This document shows positions 1 to 8,929 of a stretch of 64,000 nucleotides of DNA, in pieces. The notes beneath the pieces are model-generated. The model made no database searches, had not been told where the DNA came from, and worked only from the letters and a program-made list of their open reading frames with translations. Origin of the DNA: Candidatus Anaerostipes avistercoris (lineage in GTDB: Bacteria; Bacillota; Clostridia; Lachnospirales; Lachnospiraceae); contig DWWD01000046.1 in the NCBI GenBank assembly GCA_019119895.1, positions 171,733 through 235,732 of the forward strand, given 5' to 3'. The translations under genes were made by a program, and so were the position numbers. Numbering within the stretch: position 1 is the first letter of the stretch; each line of letters starts with the position of its first letter.

Positions 1-84
1 AGGGTGATGGGGGAAAACGTTCCGTTTATGGAGATTACGGGGCCTACATTTTTCCAGAAGCTTGCTAATGTATTTAAAAAGTAA
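1..84 (+). CDS. minD: MinD septum-site ATPase, C-terminal end (partial)
   Basis: Only the last 27 codons are in the window, ending with TAA at 82-84. The peptide finishes in TFFQKLANVFKK, an amphipathic helix such as MinD uses to bind the membrane in its ATP form. The identification rests mainly on position: minE starts 15 bp downstream, and minD-minE is the usual order. MinD recruits MinC to poles to block FtsZ ring assembly there. Too little is visible to exclude another ParA-like ATPase, but this is unlikely next to minE. Confidence 0.75.
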   Translation, partial: RVMGENVPFMEITGPTFFQKLANVFKK

Positions 85-99
85 AGGGGAGAAAGCGAT

Positions 100-360
100 A
101 TGGGAATATTTGATAGTTTTTTTAGAAGAAAAAGTTCAGGGGAAGTTGCAAAAGATCGTCTGAAGCTTCTGCTTGTTTCAGACCGTTCCAATTGTTCACC
201 GGAGACGATGGAACTGATTAAAAATGATATTATCAAGGTGATTTCAAAATATATGGAAATTGATTCTGAGGGGTTAGATATTCAGATCACGCAAAATCAT
301 GACGAATCGGAAGGGCCGGCGCTGTATGCCAACATTCCGATCCGGGAACTGAAAAAATGA
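100..360 (+). CDS. minE: MinE cell division topological specificity factor
   Basis: The 86-residue protein has the normal MinE length. It starts with the short membrane-binding helix (MGIFDSFF) and a basic stretch, followed by the MinCD-binding segment (AKDRLKLLLVSDR, about residues 17-29) and a C-terminal alpha/beta dimerisation half ending PIRELKK. MinE stimulates MinD ATPase and drives MinCD off the membrane at midcell. A Shine-Dalgarno (AAAGGGGAGAAAG) precedes the ATG, 15 bp after minD. MinE also occurs in Clostridia, and here a divIVA gene lies 7 kb downstream in the same window, so both topological factors are present. Confidence 0.95.
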   Translation: MGIFDSFFRRKSSGEVAKDRLKLLLVSDRSNCSPETMELIKNDIIKVISKYMEIDSEGLDIQITQNHDESEGPALYANIPIRELKK

Positions 361-373
361 CATGGAGTAAATA

Positions 374-1489
374 ATGTTACGAAACTATCGACTGAAAAAT
401 TACAATTTCAAATTAATCATTAATGTCCTGGCCCTCGGCATTATGGGGCTGGTATTCATTCACAGCGCAGATGCCTCCTATGTGAGCAAACAGGCGATGG
501 GACTGGTTATGGGACTGATCGTAATGGCCGTAGTCTCACTGATCGATTTTCAGATTTTTACGAAAAACGCGGTCCCGCTGTATGTGATCAATATGATCCT
601 GCTGATCGGCGTCAGATTGTTCGGGCGGGAAGTCAACAATGCCAAGCGCTGGTTTTCTCTCGGGCCACTGGGAACTTTTCAGCCTTCCGAGCTTACGAAG
701 ATCATTATGATCATTGTTGTCACTGCGTTTCTGATGCGGCATGAAGATGATCTGAGCGAGCCGAAGACGCTCGGAAAACTTGCTCTGATCTGTGCTCCGC
801 CGCTGTATATGATCCTGCAGCAGCCGAATTTGTCAACAACGCTGGATATTTGCTTTATTATTGTTGCCATGGTCTTTGTGGCAGGTCTGGATTCCAAGCT
901 GATCGTAAGAGTGGTCGCAGTGGGAGTTCCTCTCCTTGCGGTATTTTTATGGTATGTACAGCAGCCTTATCAGATTCTCCTGAAGAATCATCAGGTGGAG
1001 CGTATCATGTCTTTCCTGCACCCGGAGGATTACGCGGATTCTACAGCTCTGCAGACTAATAATTCCGTAATGGCCATCGGATCAGGAGGATTATTTGGAA
1101 AAGGCTTCGGAAGCAATACCATATCGGATGTATCATCAAGTGATGTCAATCTGGTATCCGAACAGCAGACAGACTTTATTTTTTCGGTTGTAGGCGAGGA
1201 ATTTGGCTTTGTAGGGTGCGTCATTGTTATACTGGTGCTGCTGGCGCTGGTCATGCAGTGTATTCAGGTGGCCAGAAAAGCCCACAACAGAGAGGGCATG
1301 CTGGTTGCAGTCGGAATCGCCAGCTATATGGGATTCCAGTCGTTTATTAATATAGGAGTTGCGACAGGGGTTATGCCGAATACGGGACTTCCGCTTCCGT
1401 TTATCAGTTATGGACTGAGTTCCATGCTGTCGGCGTCCATATGCATAGGATTGCTGTTGAATATTAATTTGCAGGGAAACAGATATTAG
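374..1489 (+). CDS. rodA: SEDS-family peptidoglycan glycosyltransferase, RodA type
   Basis: A 371-residue polytopic protein of about ten hydrophobic segments. It carries the SEDS signature FQPSELTK at about residues 102-109, preceded by the KRWFSLG motif, and QQTDFIFSVVGEE in the C-terminal half, where SEDS polymerases keep the catalytic Asp (TDFIF). SEDS proteins polymerise lipid II glycan strands together with a class B PBP. RodA (elongation) is preferred over FtsW because it sits directly after minDE, as in many Clostridia; FtsW or SpoVE cannot be strictly excluded. No PBP2 gene is adjacent in the window. Confidence 0.85.
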   Translation: MLRNYRLKNYNFKLIINVLALGIMGLVFIHSADASYVSKQAMGLVMGLIVMAVVSLIDFQIFTKNAVPLYVINMILLIGVRLFGREVNNAKRWFSLGPLGTFQPSELTKIIMIIVVTAFLMRHEDDLSEPKTLGKLALICAPPLYMILQQPNLSTTLDICFIIVAMVFVAGLDSKLIVRVVAVGVPLLAVFLWYVQQPYQILLKNHQVERIMSFLHPEDYADSTALQTNNSVMAIGSGGLFGKGFGSNTISDVSSSDVNLVSEQQTDFIFSVVGEEFGFVGCVIVILVLLALVMQCIQVARKAHNREGMLVAVGIASYMGFQSFINIGVATGVMPNTGLPLPFISYGLSSMLSASICIGLLLNINLQGNRY

Positions 1490-1498
1490 GAGGAATAT

Positions 1499-1891
1499 AT
1501 GAACGTAGGATTAGTGGCTCATGATGGAAAGAAAAATCTGATGCAGAATCTGTGCATCGCGTATCAGGACATTCTGAGAAAGCATAAACTGTACGCGACC
1601 GGCACCACCGGAAGGGTGATCGAGGAAGTGACGAACCTGAAAATCCATAAACTTCTGATCGGACACTTCGGAGGCATGCAGCAGATGGGATCCAAAATCA
1701 GCAACAATGAGATTGATCTGCTGATTTTTCTCCAGGATCCTGCCAATCAGAAGCGGACGCCGGATTTTTATAATATATTAAGCCTCTGCGACAAATATAA
1801 TATACCATGTGCCACAAACCTGCCCACGGCGGAAGTACTGATACTTGCACTAGACAGAGGAGATTTAGATTGGAGGAACATGTATAAATAG
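1499..1891 (+). CDS. mgsA: Methylglyoxal synthase
   Basis: The 130-residue protein has the MGS-like fold signatures: MNVGLVAHDGKK at the N-terminus, the phosphate-binding ATGTTGRVIEE, the active-site segment GHFGGMQQMGSKI and DLLIFLQDP containing the catalytic Asp. It converts dihydroxyacetone phosphate to methylglyoxal and phosphate, a bypass of lower glycolysis when phosphate is limiting. An AGGAGG site overlaps the rodA stop, so translation is tightly linked to rodA. A terminator overlaps the stop codon and closes the min-rodA-mgsA unit. The cytoplasmic enzyme has full length for the family. Confidence 0.95.
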   Translation: MNVGLVAHDGKKNLMQNLCIAYQDILRKHKLYATGTTGRVIEEVTNLKIHKLLIGHFGGMQQMGSKISNNEIDLLIFLQDPANQKRTPDFYNILSLCDKYNIPCATNLPTAEVLILALDRGDLDWRNMYK

Positions 1892-1915
1892 ACTGTCGCC
1901 TGACGGTCTTTTTTT
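1890..1915 (+). terminator. Rho-independent terminator after mgsA
   Basis: AGACTGTC, loop GCCT, GACGGTCT form an 8-bp stem with one G-U pair, followed by seven T. It overlaps the mgsA stop codon. Confidence 0.85.
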
Positions 1916-1927
1916 GCAGAAAAGCAT

Positions 1928-2905
1928 ATGAAGAAAAAGATAACCTGCGTAGTTATGGCATTACTGATGATGATTCTTCCTGGATGCGGAGCCGTCGACC
2001 GGGTAGTGAATCTTAGTACATCATACGACACGCATTTTGAACAAAATGAATTTGAAATAAAAGATAAGACTCTGACCAGCCGGTGGCAGACAAAGGCCGC
2101 TCAGGCAGCAGTCATTTCAAAAGATAAAACAAATAAGAAAGATTATGACAATGCGGAGGAGGTTCTTCTCGTAAATAATGAGACCAATGAAATGATCGTC
2201 AGCCAGAATATTTTTGAACGGACTTATCCGGCGAGTACGACAAAGATCATGACGGCGCTGCTGGCTCTGGAAAACCTGAATCTGGATGATGAGGTGACGA
2301 TCAGTCACGATATTACCTTTGATGACAGCGCAGCGGTTTCCATGGGACTGAAAAAGGGAGACAAAATTTCAGTGGAAGCCCTTCTGAATGCGCTGATCGT
2401 TATGTCAGCCAATGATGCAGGAGTCGCTCTGGCAGAGGCCGTTGCAGGCAGTGAAGATAAATTCGTAGATATGATGAATGAGAGAGCGCAGGAACTGGGG
2501 GCAACCGGTACTCATTTTGCCAATCCCCACGGACTCCACGAGAAGGATCATTACACGACTGCATATGATCTGTATCTGATTTTTAAGGAAGTGGCAAAGC
2601 ACAATGAATATTTTGATATTGCCGGAAAGGCGAACAGTTACATTGAATATACCAGCGCTTCCGGCCAGCTGCGTGCCTATGATATGTCATCCACAGATGA
2701 ATATCTGACAGGAGAGTATGCGCTTCCAAATCAGGTGTCATTTGTGGGAGGAAAAACCGGAACCACAACAGAGGCCGGCGCCTGTCTGGTTCTTATGACA
2801 GAAAATAAAGACGGAGACGAGTTTATATCTGTCGTTATGAAGGCGGACAATCATCCGGCACTGTATCAGACTATGAACGAGGTTGTAGCAAAGGAAAACG
2901 AGTAA
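1928..2905 (+). CDS. D-alanyl-D-alanine carboxypeptidase (PBP5-like), lipoprotein
   Basis: The 325-residue protein belongs to the S11 penicillin-binding family. It shows the serine motif PASTTK (Ser103-Lys106), the second motif MSAND (Ser160-Asn162) and the KTG triad in GGKTGTT (276-278). It trims the terminal D-Ala from stem pentapeptides outside the membrane. The N-terminus MKKKITCVVMALLMMILPGC is a lipoprotein signal with Cys20 as the lipidation site. The beta-rich C-terminal domain of PBP5 is not evident; the protein ends soon after the catalytic domain. Its stop codon overlaps the next start (TAATG). The Shine-Dalgarno is weak, which makes the start slightly uncertain. Confidence 0.9.
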   Translation: MKKKITCVVMALLMMILPGCGAVDRVVNLSTSYDTHFEQNEFEIKDKTLTSRWQTKAAQAAVISKDKTNKKDYDNAEEVLLVNNETNEMIVSQNIFERTYPASTTKIMTALLALENLNLDDEVTISHDITFDDSAAVSMGLKKGDKISVEALLNALIVMSANDAGVALAEAVAGSEDKFVDMMNERAQELGATGTHFANPHGLHEKDHYTTAYDLYLIFKEVAKHNEYFDIAGKANSYIEYTSASGQLRAYDMSSTDEYLTGEYALPNQVSFVGGKTGTTTEAGACLVLMTENKDGDEFISVVMKADNHPALYQTMNEVVAKENE

Positions 2906-3849
2906 TGGAGCGATATCGGACATACAGCAGTTATTTAAAAGAAATACATGGTGAGAAAGTATACAAGCTTCCTCTCAATATTCCTGTGACATGTCCCAAC
3001 CGTATAAAAAGTTATGGGTGCAGTTTCTGCGGCGGAGCGGGAACGGGATTTGAGGCCATGGATGCCGGCGTTCCTGTACAGGAACAGTTAAGGAAGACAA
3101 AAGAAAAAATCGCGGCAAAATACCATGCAGGAAAATTTATCGCTTATTTTCAGAATTATACAAATACATTTCTGCCTTTGAAACAGTTCAGGGAATATCT
3201 TCAGGAAGCGGCGGAAGTGGAGGATATTGTGGGAATTTCCGTATCTACACGGCCGGACTGTATCAGAAGAGATTATCTGGAGGTTTTAAAAGAAACGGGA
3301 CAGAATCATGATCTGAAGATTACGATGGAATACGGACTTCAGACAGTCAATTATCATACGCTGAGAGAAATTAACCGGGGACATACTCTGGCGGAGTTTC
3401 TGGATGCCGTACTGATGACAGCGCCTTATGGATTCGATATCTGTACCCATGTCATTTTGAATCTTCCCGGAGACACACTGGAGGATTCTATAGAAACGGC
3501 AAAAATCTTATCAGCTCTTCCGGTGCAGATCACCAAACTTCACTCTCTTTATATTCCCCGCGGATCCAGGTTGTATCAGGATTTCGAACATGGTAAAATA
3601 ACCTTATGTTCAAAAGAAGAATATCTGGAACGTCTGACGGAATTTATCTGTCATGTGCGGGAAGATATGGTGATCGAAAGGCTGTTCAGCCGGGTTCCGA
3701 AAGAAGATGCGGGATTTTCCAACTGGGGGACCAGCTGGTGGAAACTCAGAGATTTGTTTGACCGGAAGATGGAAGAGAGTGGATATGTCCAGGGGTGTAA
3801 ATGTGATTACCTCAGCGGGGCAGCGCTCAGGCGATGGAGGATGGAATAA
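2905..3849 (+). CDS. TIGR01212-type radical SAM protein (YhcC-like)
   Basis: The 314-residue protein binds a [4Fe-4S] cluster and SAM through Cys30, Cys39 and Cys42 (CPNR...GCSFC), the spaced cysteine pattern of the YhcC/TIGR01212 group rather than the usual CX3CX2C. Radical-SAM core elements follow: VGISVSTRPDC, ITMEYGLQT and THVILNLPGD. The substrate of this family is not established to my knowledge; a tRNA or other RNA modification role has been proposed. It is translationally coupled to the carboxypeptidase upstream and abuts the HlyD-like gene downstream without a gap. Confidence 0.85.
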   Translation: MERYRTYSSYLKEIHGEKVYKLPLNIPVTCPNRIKSYGCSFCGGAGTGFEAMDAGVPVQEQLRKTKEKIAAKYHAGKFIAYFQNYTNTFLPLKQFREYLQEAAEVEDIVGISVSTRPDCIRRDYLEVLKETGQNHDLKITMEYGLQTVNYHTLREINRGHTLAEFLDAVLMTAPYGFDICTHVILNLPGDTLEDSIETAKILSALPVQITKLHSLYIPRGSRLYQDFEHGKITLCSKEEYLERLTEFICHVREDMVIERLFSRVPKEDAGFSNWGTSWWKLRDLFDRKMEESGYVQGCKCDYLSGAALRRWRME

Positions 3850-5229
3850 ATGGCAGGAAAAAGACAGCAGAAGAGAAGAATCCGGTGGAATATCGGAATG
3901 ATAGTTTTTCTGGTTATTTTTATCTACGTGATGATCAATATCATTTCTTATTTCACAAAAGAAAAGCTGACAGTATACCGGGTGACAAAAGATGAGATGA
4001 CAACAACATTTTCTCTTACAGGAATTGCCCTGCGGGATGAATCTCTGCTGAAAGCATCTCAGAACGGATATATTACATATTACGTGGAAGAGGGAAAACG
4101 GGTAAAGAAAAAAGGAACCCTGTATATCCTTGACAAAGACGGCAAAGTCCAGGAAACATTCGCGGATCAGGCGCAGGCGCTGCGGGGAAAAGGCGAGACT
4201 CTGGACAATGAAGAAGTGCAGAAGAAAATATCGGAGTTTTATTCCATTTACAGCGACAGTCAGTTTTCTGATGTGTATGATCTGAAATATGATCTGAAGA
4301 ACACGATTCTGAATCTCAGTGAGAATTCCATACAGGAAGTGATTGATGCTGTGAGCAAAAAACTGGGAGAAGACGCTTTCAGCACGGAAACAAGTCCTGC
4401 CAGCGGGGCAGTTGCTTTCTATTCGGACAGTTTTGACGGGAAATCTGCCGATGATATCACCGAGTCAGATTTTGATCAGGGAACATACCGTGTGACGAGA
4501 TATAATTCTTCCGACCAGGTGAAGAAAAATAATGTAGTATGCCGTGTGGCAAAAAGCGAAAACTGGACGGTGGTGGTGCCTCTGGATAAGAGCCAGTATG
4601 ATCTCCTGAAAGATCAGGATTCCGTTACCGTGAAATTTCAGGCAGATCAGAAAACAGCAGCGGCGGAGCTGGAAGTAAAGAAGAAAGGGAACAGTTATTA
4701 CGGCTATCTGTCTCTGGACGATTATGTGGCGCAGTATCTGGACGTCAGGTATCTGGACATTGATATCACGCTGGATTCTCATGAGGGACTCAAGATACCG
4801 AATTCAGCTATTGTGAAGAAGAAGTTTTATCAGGTGCCTTTGGAATATATTTCCAAAGGAAATGACGGACAGGAAGAAGGATTCAGCGTCCGGATCACCG
4901 ACGACAATGGCGAGGTGAAAGTAGAACAGAAAGATTATACGATATACAGCAGAACAGAAAAATACTGTTATCTGGATCCGGAAGAAGTAGGAGAAAATGT
5001 CGTTCTGCAGTCTATGGATTCCAATGATACGTATCTGGTGGAAAAAATGAAGACATTGGAAGGCGTATACTGCACCAACCAGGGTTATGCGGATTTCCGG
5101 GTCATCCAAAAGACGGCTCAGAAAGACGGATACAGCATTGTGGAGGAAGGTACGTCTCATGGCATCAGCCTGTATGACTTCATTGTTCTGGACAGCAGTA
5201 CGATCGATGAAAATCAAATTATTTACTGA
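3850..5229 (+). CDS. HlyD-like membrane-anchored biotinyl-lipoyl domain protein
   Basis: The 459-residue protein has a short basic N-terminus, one membrane segment (about residues 17-35, IVFLVIFIYVMINIISYF) and a large extracytoplasmic part. A barrel-sandwich hybrid half-motif is seen near residues 60-100 (NGYITYYVEEGKRVKKKG), as in membrane-fusion adaptors. No ABC ATPase or permease gene is nearby, so a transport role is not supported by context. The gene sits just upstream of yggS and sepF in a cell-division neighbourhood, which hints at envelope biogenesis (inference). It starts directly after the previous stop. Confidence 0.65.
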   Translation: MAGKRQQKRRIRWNIGMIVFLVIFIYVMINIISYFTKEKLTVYRVTKDEMTTTFSLTGIALRDESLLKASQNGYITYYVEEGKRVKKKGTLYILDKDGKVQETFADQAQALRGKGETLDNEEVQKKISEFYSIYSDSQFSDVYDLKYDLKNTILNLSENSIQEVIDAVSKKLGEDAFSTETSPASGAVAFYSDSFDGKSADDITESDFDQGTYRVTRYNSSDQVKKNNVVCRVAKSENWTVVVPLDKSQYDLLKDQDSVTVKFQADQKTAAAELEVKKKGNSYYGYLSLDDYVAQYLDVRYLDIDITLDSHEGLKIPNSAIVKKKFYQVPLEYISKGNDGQEEGFSVRITDDNGEVKVEQKDYTIYSRTEKYCYLDPEEVGENVVLQSMDSNDTYLVEKMKTLEGVYCTNQGYADFRVIQKTAQKDGYSIVEEGTSHGISLYDFIVLDSSTIDENQIIY

Positions 5230-5249
5230 CGGAAAGGAATGTGAGGCAT

Positions 5250-5945
5250 ATGTTAATTGATCAGTACAATCAGGTAAAGGAAAATGTGAAGAAGGCATGC
5301 GAACGGGCGGGACGCGATCCCAGAGATGTGACGATCATTGCAGTAAGTAAGACCAAGCCTCTGGAGATGATTGAAGAACTCCGAAAAGCAAAAGTGAAAG
5401 ACTTTGGTGAGAATAAAGTCCAGGAACTGAAAGAAAAATATGAAAAAATCAGCTGGCCGGTCCGCTGGCATCTCATCGGACATCTGCAGACAAATAAAGT
5501 AAAATATATTGTCGATAAGGTGGCGCTGATTCATTCTGTAGATTCTGTGCACCTGGCGAAACAGATTGACAAAGAAGCGGCAAAGCGTCAGATGAAAGAA
5601 GTGCCGGTCCTGATTCAGGTAAATTTTGCCCATGAGGATACAAAATTCGGCCTGGCACCGGAAGAAACGGAGAATGTCATAAAGGAAATTGCGGCACTGG
5701 AGCATGTAAAGATCAAAGGACTGATGCAGATTGCGCCTTTTGTGGATGATCCGGAAGAAAACAGGAAGTATTTTCGCGCAATGAAGCAATTATCTGTTGA
5801 CATAAAGAATAAAAACTTTGATAATGTAGATATGAGTATACTCTCAATGGGAATGACCAATGACTATGAAGTGGCAGTGGAGGAAGGAGCTACCATGATA
5901 AGGGTTGGAACCGGAATCTTCGGTGAGAGAAATTATAGTATTTAG
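5250..5945 (+). CDS. YggS/PROSC family PLP-binding protein
   Basis: Starting at ATG 5250 gives 231 residues; an upstream in-frame GTG at 5241 lies too close to the GGAAAGG ribosome site. The PLP lysine is in AVSKTKP (Lys34). The single-domain alanine-racemase-like barrel also shows FGENKVQEL, WHLIGHLQTNK and the C-terminal RVGTGIFGER phosphate-binding loop. The family maintains vitamin B6 homeostasis and influences amino-acid and ketoacid pools; no robust enzymatic activity is established. In Firmicutes it typically precedes sepF in the ylm cluster, exactly as here, with 13 bp between the genes. Confidence 0.93.
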   Translation: MLIDQYNQVKENVKKACERAGRDPRDVTIIAVSKTKPLEMIEELRKAKVKDFGENKVQELKEKYEKISWPVRWHLIGHLQTNKVKYIVDKVALIHSVDSVHLAKQIDKEAAKRQMKEVPVLIQVNFAHEDTKFGLAPEETENVIKEIAALEHVKIKGLMQIAPFVDDPEENRKYFRAMKQLSVDIKNKNFDNVDMSILSMGMTNDYEVAVEEGATMIRVGTGIFGERNYSI

Positions 5946-5958
5946 CGGAGGAAAACAA

Positions 5959-6507
5959 ATGAAGGGTACTGTTGACAAATTACTGAATTTAATGAAGCTT
6001 ACGGAAGATGAAGAGTATGATGAGGAGTATGAAGAATACGACGACGATGAAGAAGAATATGAGGAAGAGAAGCAGGAGCGCTTTTCATTTTTCCGAAAGA
6101 AAGAGAAACCGGTAGAGGAAGAGACAGCAGCAGTCAAACAGCCTTTTGATTCAAGCCGAGAAGCAAAGAAACGCAGATTTACCACGACAGGGGGCAGTAA
6201 GGTGATATCAATGAACGGAAGAGGAGTCGAGGTTTGCGTCATCAAGCCGAAAGATTTTATTGAGGCACAGACGGCGGCGGACCTGCTGAAAGAAGGAAGA
6301 ACCGTGGTCATTAATTTTGAGGGCGCGGAACTTACGATTGCCCAGAGGAGCATTGATTTCATCGGCGGCGCTACTTATGCGCTGAATGGGTCTCTCCAGG
6401 CAGTATCCAGCAATATTTTTATTGCCGCTCCAGACAGCATAGAAGTGACCGGAGATCTGAAGAATGAGATCATGAGTGAAAATACGATCTCACCTCAGTT
6501 AAAATAA
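5959..6507 (+). CDS. sepF: SepF cell division protein
   Basis: The ATG at 5959 follows a GGAGG site overlapping the yggS stop and gives 182 residues. The N-terminal MKGTVDKLLNLMKL is the amphipathic membrane-binding helix. A highly acidic linker (Asp/Glu/Tyr rich, about residues 14-42) follows, then the C-terminal SepF domain with VCVIKPKDFIEAQTAADLL, VVINFEG and FIGGATYALNGS. SepF anchors FtsZ to the membrane and organises the Z ring in Gram-positive bacteria. It sits between yggS and the YlmH gene, the conserved division neighbourhood. Confidence 0.95.
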   Translation: MKGTVDKLLNLMKLTEDEEYDEEYEEYDDDEEEYEEEKQERFSFFRKKEKPVEEETAAVKQPFDSSREAKKRRFTTTGGSKVISMNGRGVEVCVIKPKDFIEAQTAADLLKEGRTVVINFEGAELTIAQRSIDFIGGATYALNGSLQAVSSNIFIAAPDSIEVTGDLKNEIMSENTISPQLK

Positions 6508-6516
6508 AGGAATGAG

Positions 6517-7272
6517 ATGAAGGAAGAAGAATTATTAAGGAAAAGGCTTGTGGAGCTGGCAGACAAGGCATTTACACAGAATATCTATACTTATACTCAT
6601 TTCCTCAATGAGTATGAGCAGAGTATTTACAGGGAAATGCAGAGGGAATTATCGTTTGTGGACTCCTATCTGGAGGGAGGTCACGAATATTTTACAAGAG
6701 CCGTGGCAGTTTTCGGCTCTGAAGATATGTTCGGTTATCAGGGTGAGATTCCACTGGCCTGTGCCAGAATCTCACCTGTTTTTGATAAATATGCAGAAAA
6801 TCTGAGCCACAGAGATTATCTGGGAGCCATGATGCATCTGGGGATTGAGCGACATCAGCTGGGGGATATCCTGGTGGATGGGAAAGATGCCTTTGTATTT
6901 TGTTTTTCTCATATCGGTGAAGTTCTGGAAAAAGAACTGATCAAAGTCAGGCACACCCGGGTGAGGACAGAGATCACCAGATGGGAAGAGAGCGGCTTCC
7001 GGCAGAAATTTCTGATAAAAGAAGGCTTCGCTGCGTCTATGCGGCTGGATGCCATTGTGTCACTTGCTTTCGGTCTGTCCAGAAAGGCCAGCGGACAGCT
7101 GCTGGGACGGCAGAAAGTGTTTGTGAATGGAAAACTGTGTCTGGGCGGCGACAGCCGGCTGGGAACCGGTGATGTGGTATCCGTGCGGGGACAAGGTAAA
7201 TTCCTGGTAGAGGGAACAGGAAAGCAGTCCAGAAAAGGACGGCAGTTTATTGTATTAAAAATATTTCAGTAG
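6517..7272 (+). CDS. ylmH: YlmH-type S4-domain RNA-binding protein
   Basis: The 251-residue protein has an N-terminal YlmH domain and a C-terminal S4 RNA-binding domain (about residues 176-235; SMRLDAIVSLAFGLSRKAS and VFVNGKL). YlmH homologues bind ribosomal RNA or stalled large subunits, and in B. subtilis YlmH has been linked to ribosome-associated quality control. A good AAAGGA ribosome site precedes the ATG, 9 bp after sepF. The order sepF-ylmH-divIVA matches the Firmicutes ylm cluster, although no ylmG (YggT family) gene lies between sepF and ylmH. Confidence 0.9.
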   Translation: MKEEELLRKRLVELADKAFTQNIYTYTHFLNEYEQSIYREMQRELSFVDSYLEGGHEYFTRAVAVFGSEDMFGYQGEIPLACARISPVFDKYAENLSHRDYLGAMMHLGIERHQLGDILVDGKDAFVFCFSHIGEVLEKELIKVRHTRVRTEITRWEESGFRQKFLIKEGFAASMRLDAIVSLAFGLSRKASGQLLGRQKVFVNGKLCLGGDSRLGTGDVVSVRGQGKFLVEGTGKQSRKGRQFIVLKIFQ

Positions 7273-7281
7273 GAGGTTGCA

Positions 7282-7860
7282 ATGATTACACCAGTAGAAG
7301 TGCTAGGAAAGGAACTAAAAAGAGGATTTGGCTATAAAGCGGTCGAAGTAGATGAATTTCTGGAGGATCTGGCGAAGGATTATGAAAGTGTCTACAAAGA
7401 AAACAACGAGCTGAAGGAGAAAGTTTCTGCCCTGACAGAAAATCTGAATCACTACAGAACCATAGAGGAATCTCTGAAGAAGGCGCTGGTCCTGGCAGAG
7501 CAGACATCAAAAGAGACAATGGAAAATGCGGTGAAAGCCGCGGAAAATGTAGAAGCAGAAGCCAGACAGAAGGCAGAAGAGGAACTTCGGAAGGCAAAGC
7601 AGGAGGCAGAACAGATCCGAAACAGCGCAAAAGAAGATTTTGAAGAAGAAAAAAATCAGCATACTGCTGAGATGGAACGCTACAAAGGGCTGATCCGTAA
7701 ACTGGAGAGCGATTACTGCAGCTATAAAGCTAAGATGAAGCAGATTATCGGAGCCCAGATGGAAATCCTCGACAATCCGGTGTATGAAATGGAATTTGAA
7801 GTCGAAGAGAAAGAAGAAACAAAAAGGCAGGAAGAAAACAATGGAGAATCAGAAAGTTGA
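7282..7860 (+). CDS. divIVA: DivIVA-domain protein
   Basis: The 192-residue protein begins with the DivIVA signature MITPVEVLGKELKRGFGYKA followed by VDEFLEDLAKDYE, the lipid-binding N-terminal domain. A long charged coiled coil (about residues 30-155) rich in Glu, Lys and Ala follows, and the acidic tail is poorly conserved. DivIVA recognises negatively curved membrane at septa and poles. The paralogue GpsB is shorter (about 100 residues), so DivIVA is preferred. The last 20 bp overlap the aroB start, so it is cotranslated with the shikimate gene. Confidence 0.9.
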   Translation: MITPVEVLGKELKRGFGYKAVEVDEFLEDLAKDYESVYKENNELKEKVSALTENLNHYRTIEESLKKALVLAEQTSKETMENAVKAAENVEAEARQKAEEELRKAKQEAEQIRNSAKEDFEEEKNQHTAEMERYKGLIRKLESDYCSYKAKMKQIIGAQMEILDNPVYEMEFEVEEKEETKRQEENNGESES

Positions 7861-8929
7861 AATAAAAGCAGATGGAAAGAAAATCTATGAGATTCATCTG
7901 GAGGATTCTTTTGAAAACCTTTTGGAATCCATGGAATTTCTCAGTCTGCCGGAACGGAAAGTCTGCATTGTGACAGAGAGCAATGTGGCGCCGATTTATC
8001 TGAGAGAAATATATGAAAGAATTTCAGAAAAAGCAGCCAAAGTGATCACATTCGGTTTCACGGCGGGAGAAGCGAATAAGCAGCTTTCCACCATAGAAAA
8101 AATATATGAGCAGCTGATCCTGCATCATTTTGACCGAAAAGACCTGCTGGTTGCTCTTGGCGGCGGTGTCGTGGGGGACATGACCGGATTTGCCGCGGCA
8201 ACCTATCTCAGGGGAATTGATTTCATTCAGATTCCGACAACCCTGCTGGCGCAGGTAGACAGCAGTATCGGAGGAAAGACCGGAGTGGATTTTCTTCAGT
8301 ATAAAAATATGATCGGAGCTTTTCATCAGCCCAAATTAGTATATATTAATACGGCAGTTCTAAAATCACTGCCGGAGAGAGAATATAATTCCGGCATGGG
8401 AGAAGTCATTAAGCATGGGCTGATCAAAGACAGCGGTTATTATCAGTGGATCCGGGATCACAAAGAAGAAATTAAGGCCAGAAATGAGAAAGTTCTGAGA
8501 GAGATGATCTACAGAAGCTGCCTGATCAAAGGGGGCGTTGTGGAAAGAGATCCGAAGGAACAGGGAGAACGCGCTCTCCTTAATTTCGGGCATACTCTGG
8601 GGCATGCCATTGAAAAACTGAAAGATTTTCAGTGGCTTCATGGAGAATGCGTAGGAATCGGCTGTCAGCTGGCGGCAGTGATTTCCGCGGAAAGAGGAGA
8701 AATTTCGCAGGAAGATGTACAGGATATCAAAGAATTATTCCGTGAATTCGGATTGTGGCAGCCAGTAAAGGATTTGGATCCGGCGGAGGTGACAGAAACC
8801 ACAAAATCAGACAAGAAAATGGAAGGAAACCATGTGAAATTCATTCTTCTCCACAAAATTGGAGAAGCTTATATTGACCGGAGCGTAACGGAGGAAGAGA
8901 TGCGCCATGCCTTGGAACAGTGGAACTAA
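7841..8929 (+). CDS. aroB: 3-dehydroquinate synthase
   Basis: With the ATG at 7841 (Shine-Dalgarno GGCAGGAAG inside divIVA) the protein has 362 residues, normal for AroB. It shows the NAD-binding ALGGGVVGDMTGFAA, IPTTLLAQVDSSIGGKT and the zinc ligands in GMGEVIKHG, NFGHTLGHA and the downstream WLHGE. The enzyme cyclises DAHP to 3-dehydroquinate, step two of the shikimate pathway. No other aro gene is in the window; the gene seems inserted in the division/lsp run rather than in an aro operon. Both ends overlap neighbours (20 bp with divIVA, 23 bp with lspA). Confidence 0.95.
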   Translation: MENQKVEIKADGKKIYEIHLEDSFENLLESMEFLSLPERKVCIVTESNVAPIYLREIYERISEKAAKVITFGFTAGEANKQLSTIEKIYEQLILHHFDRKDLLVALGGGVVGDMTGFAAATYLRGIDFIQIPTTLLAQVDSSIGGKTGVDFLQYKNMIGAFHQPKLVYINTAVLKSLPEREYNSGMGEVIKHGLIKDSGYYQWIRDHKEEIKARNEKVLREMIYRSCLIKGGVVERDPKEQGERALLNFGHTLGHAIEKLKDFQWLHGECVGIGCQLAAVISAERGEISQEDVQDIKELFREFGLWQPVKDLDPAEVTETTKSDKKMEGNHVKFILLHKIGEAYIDRSVTEEEMRHALEQWN

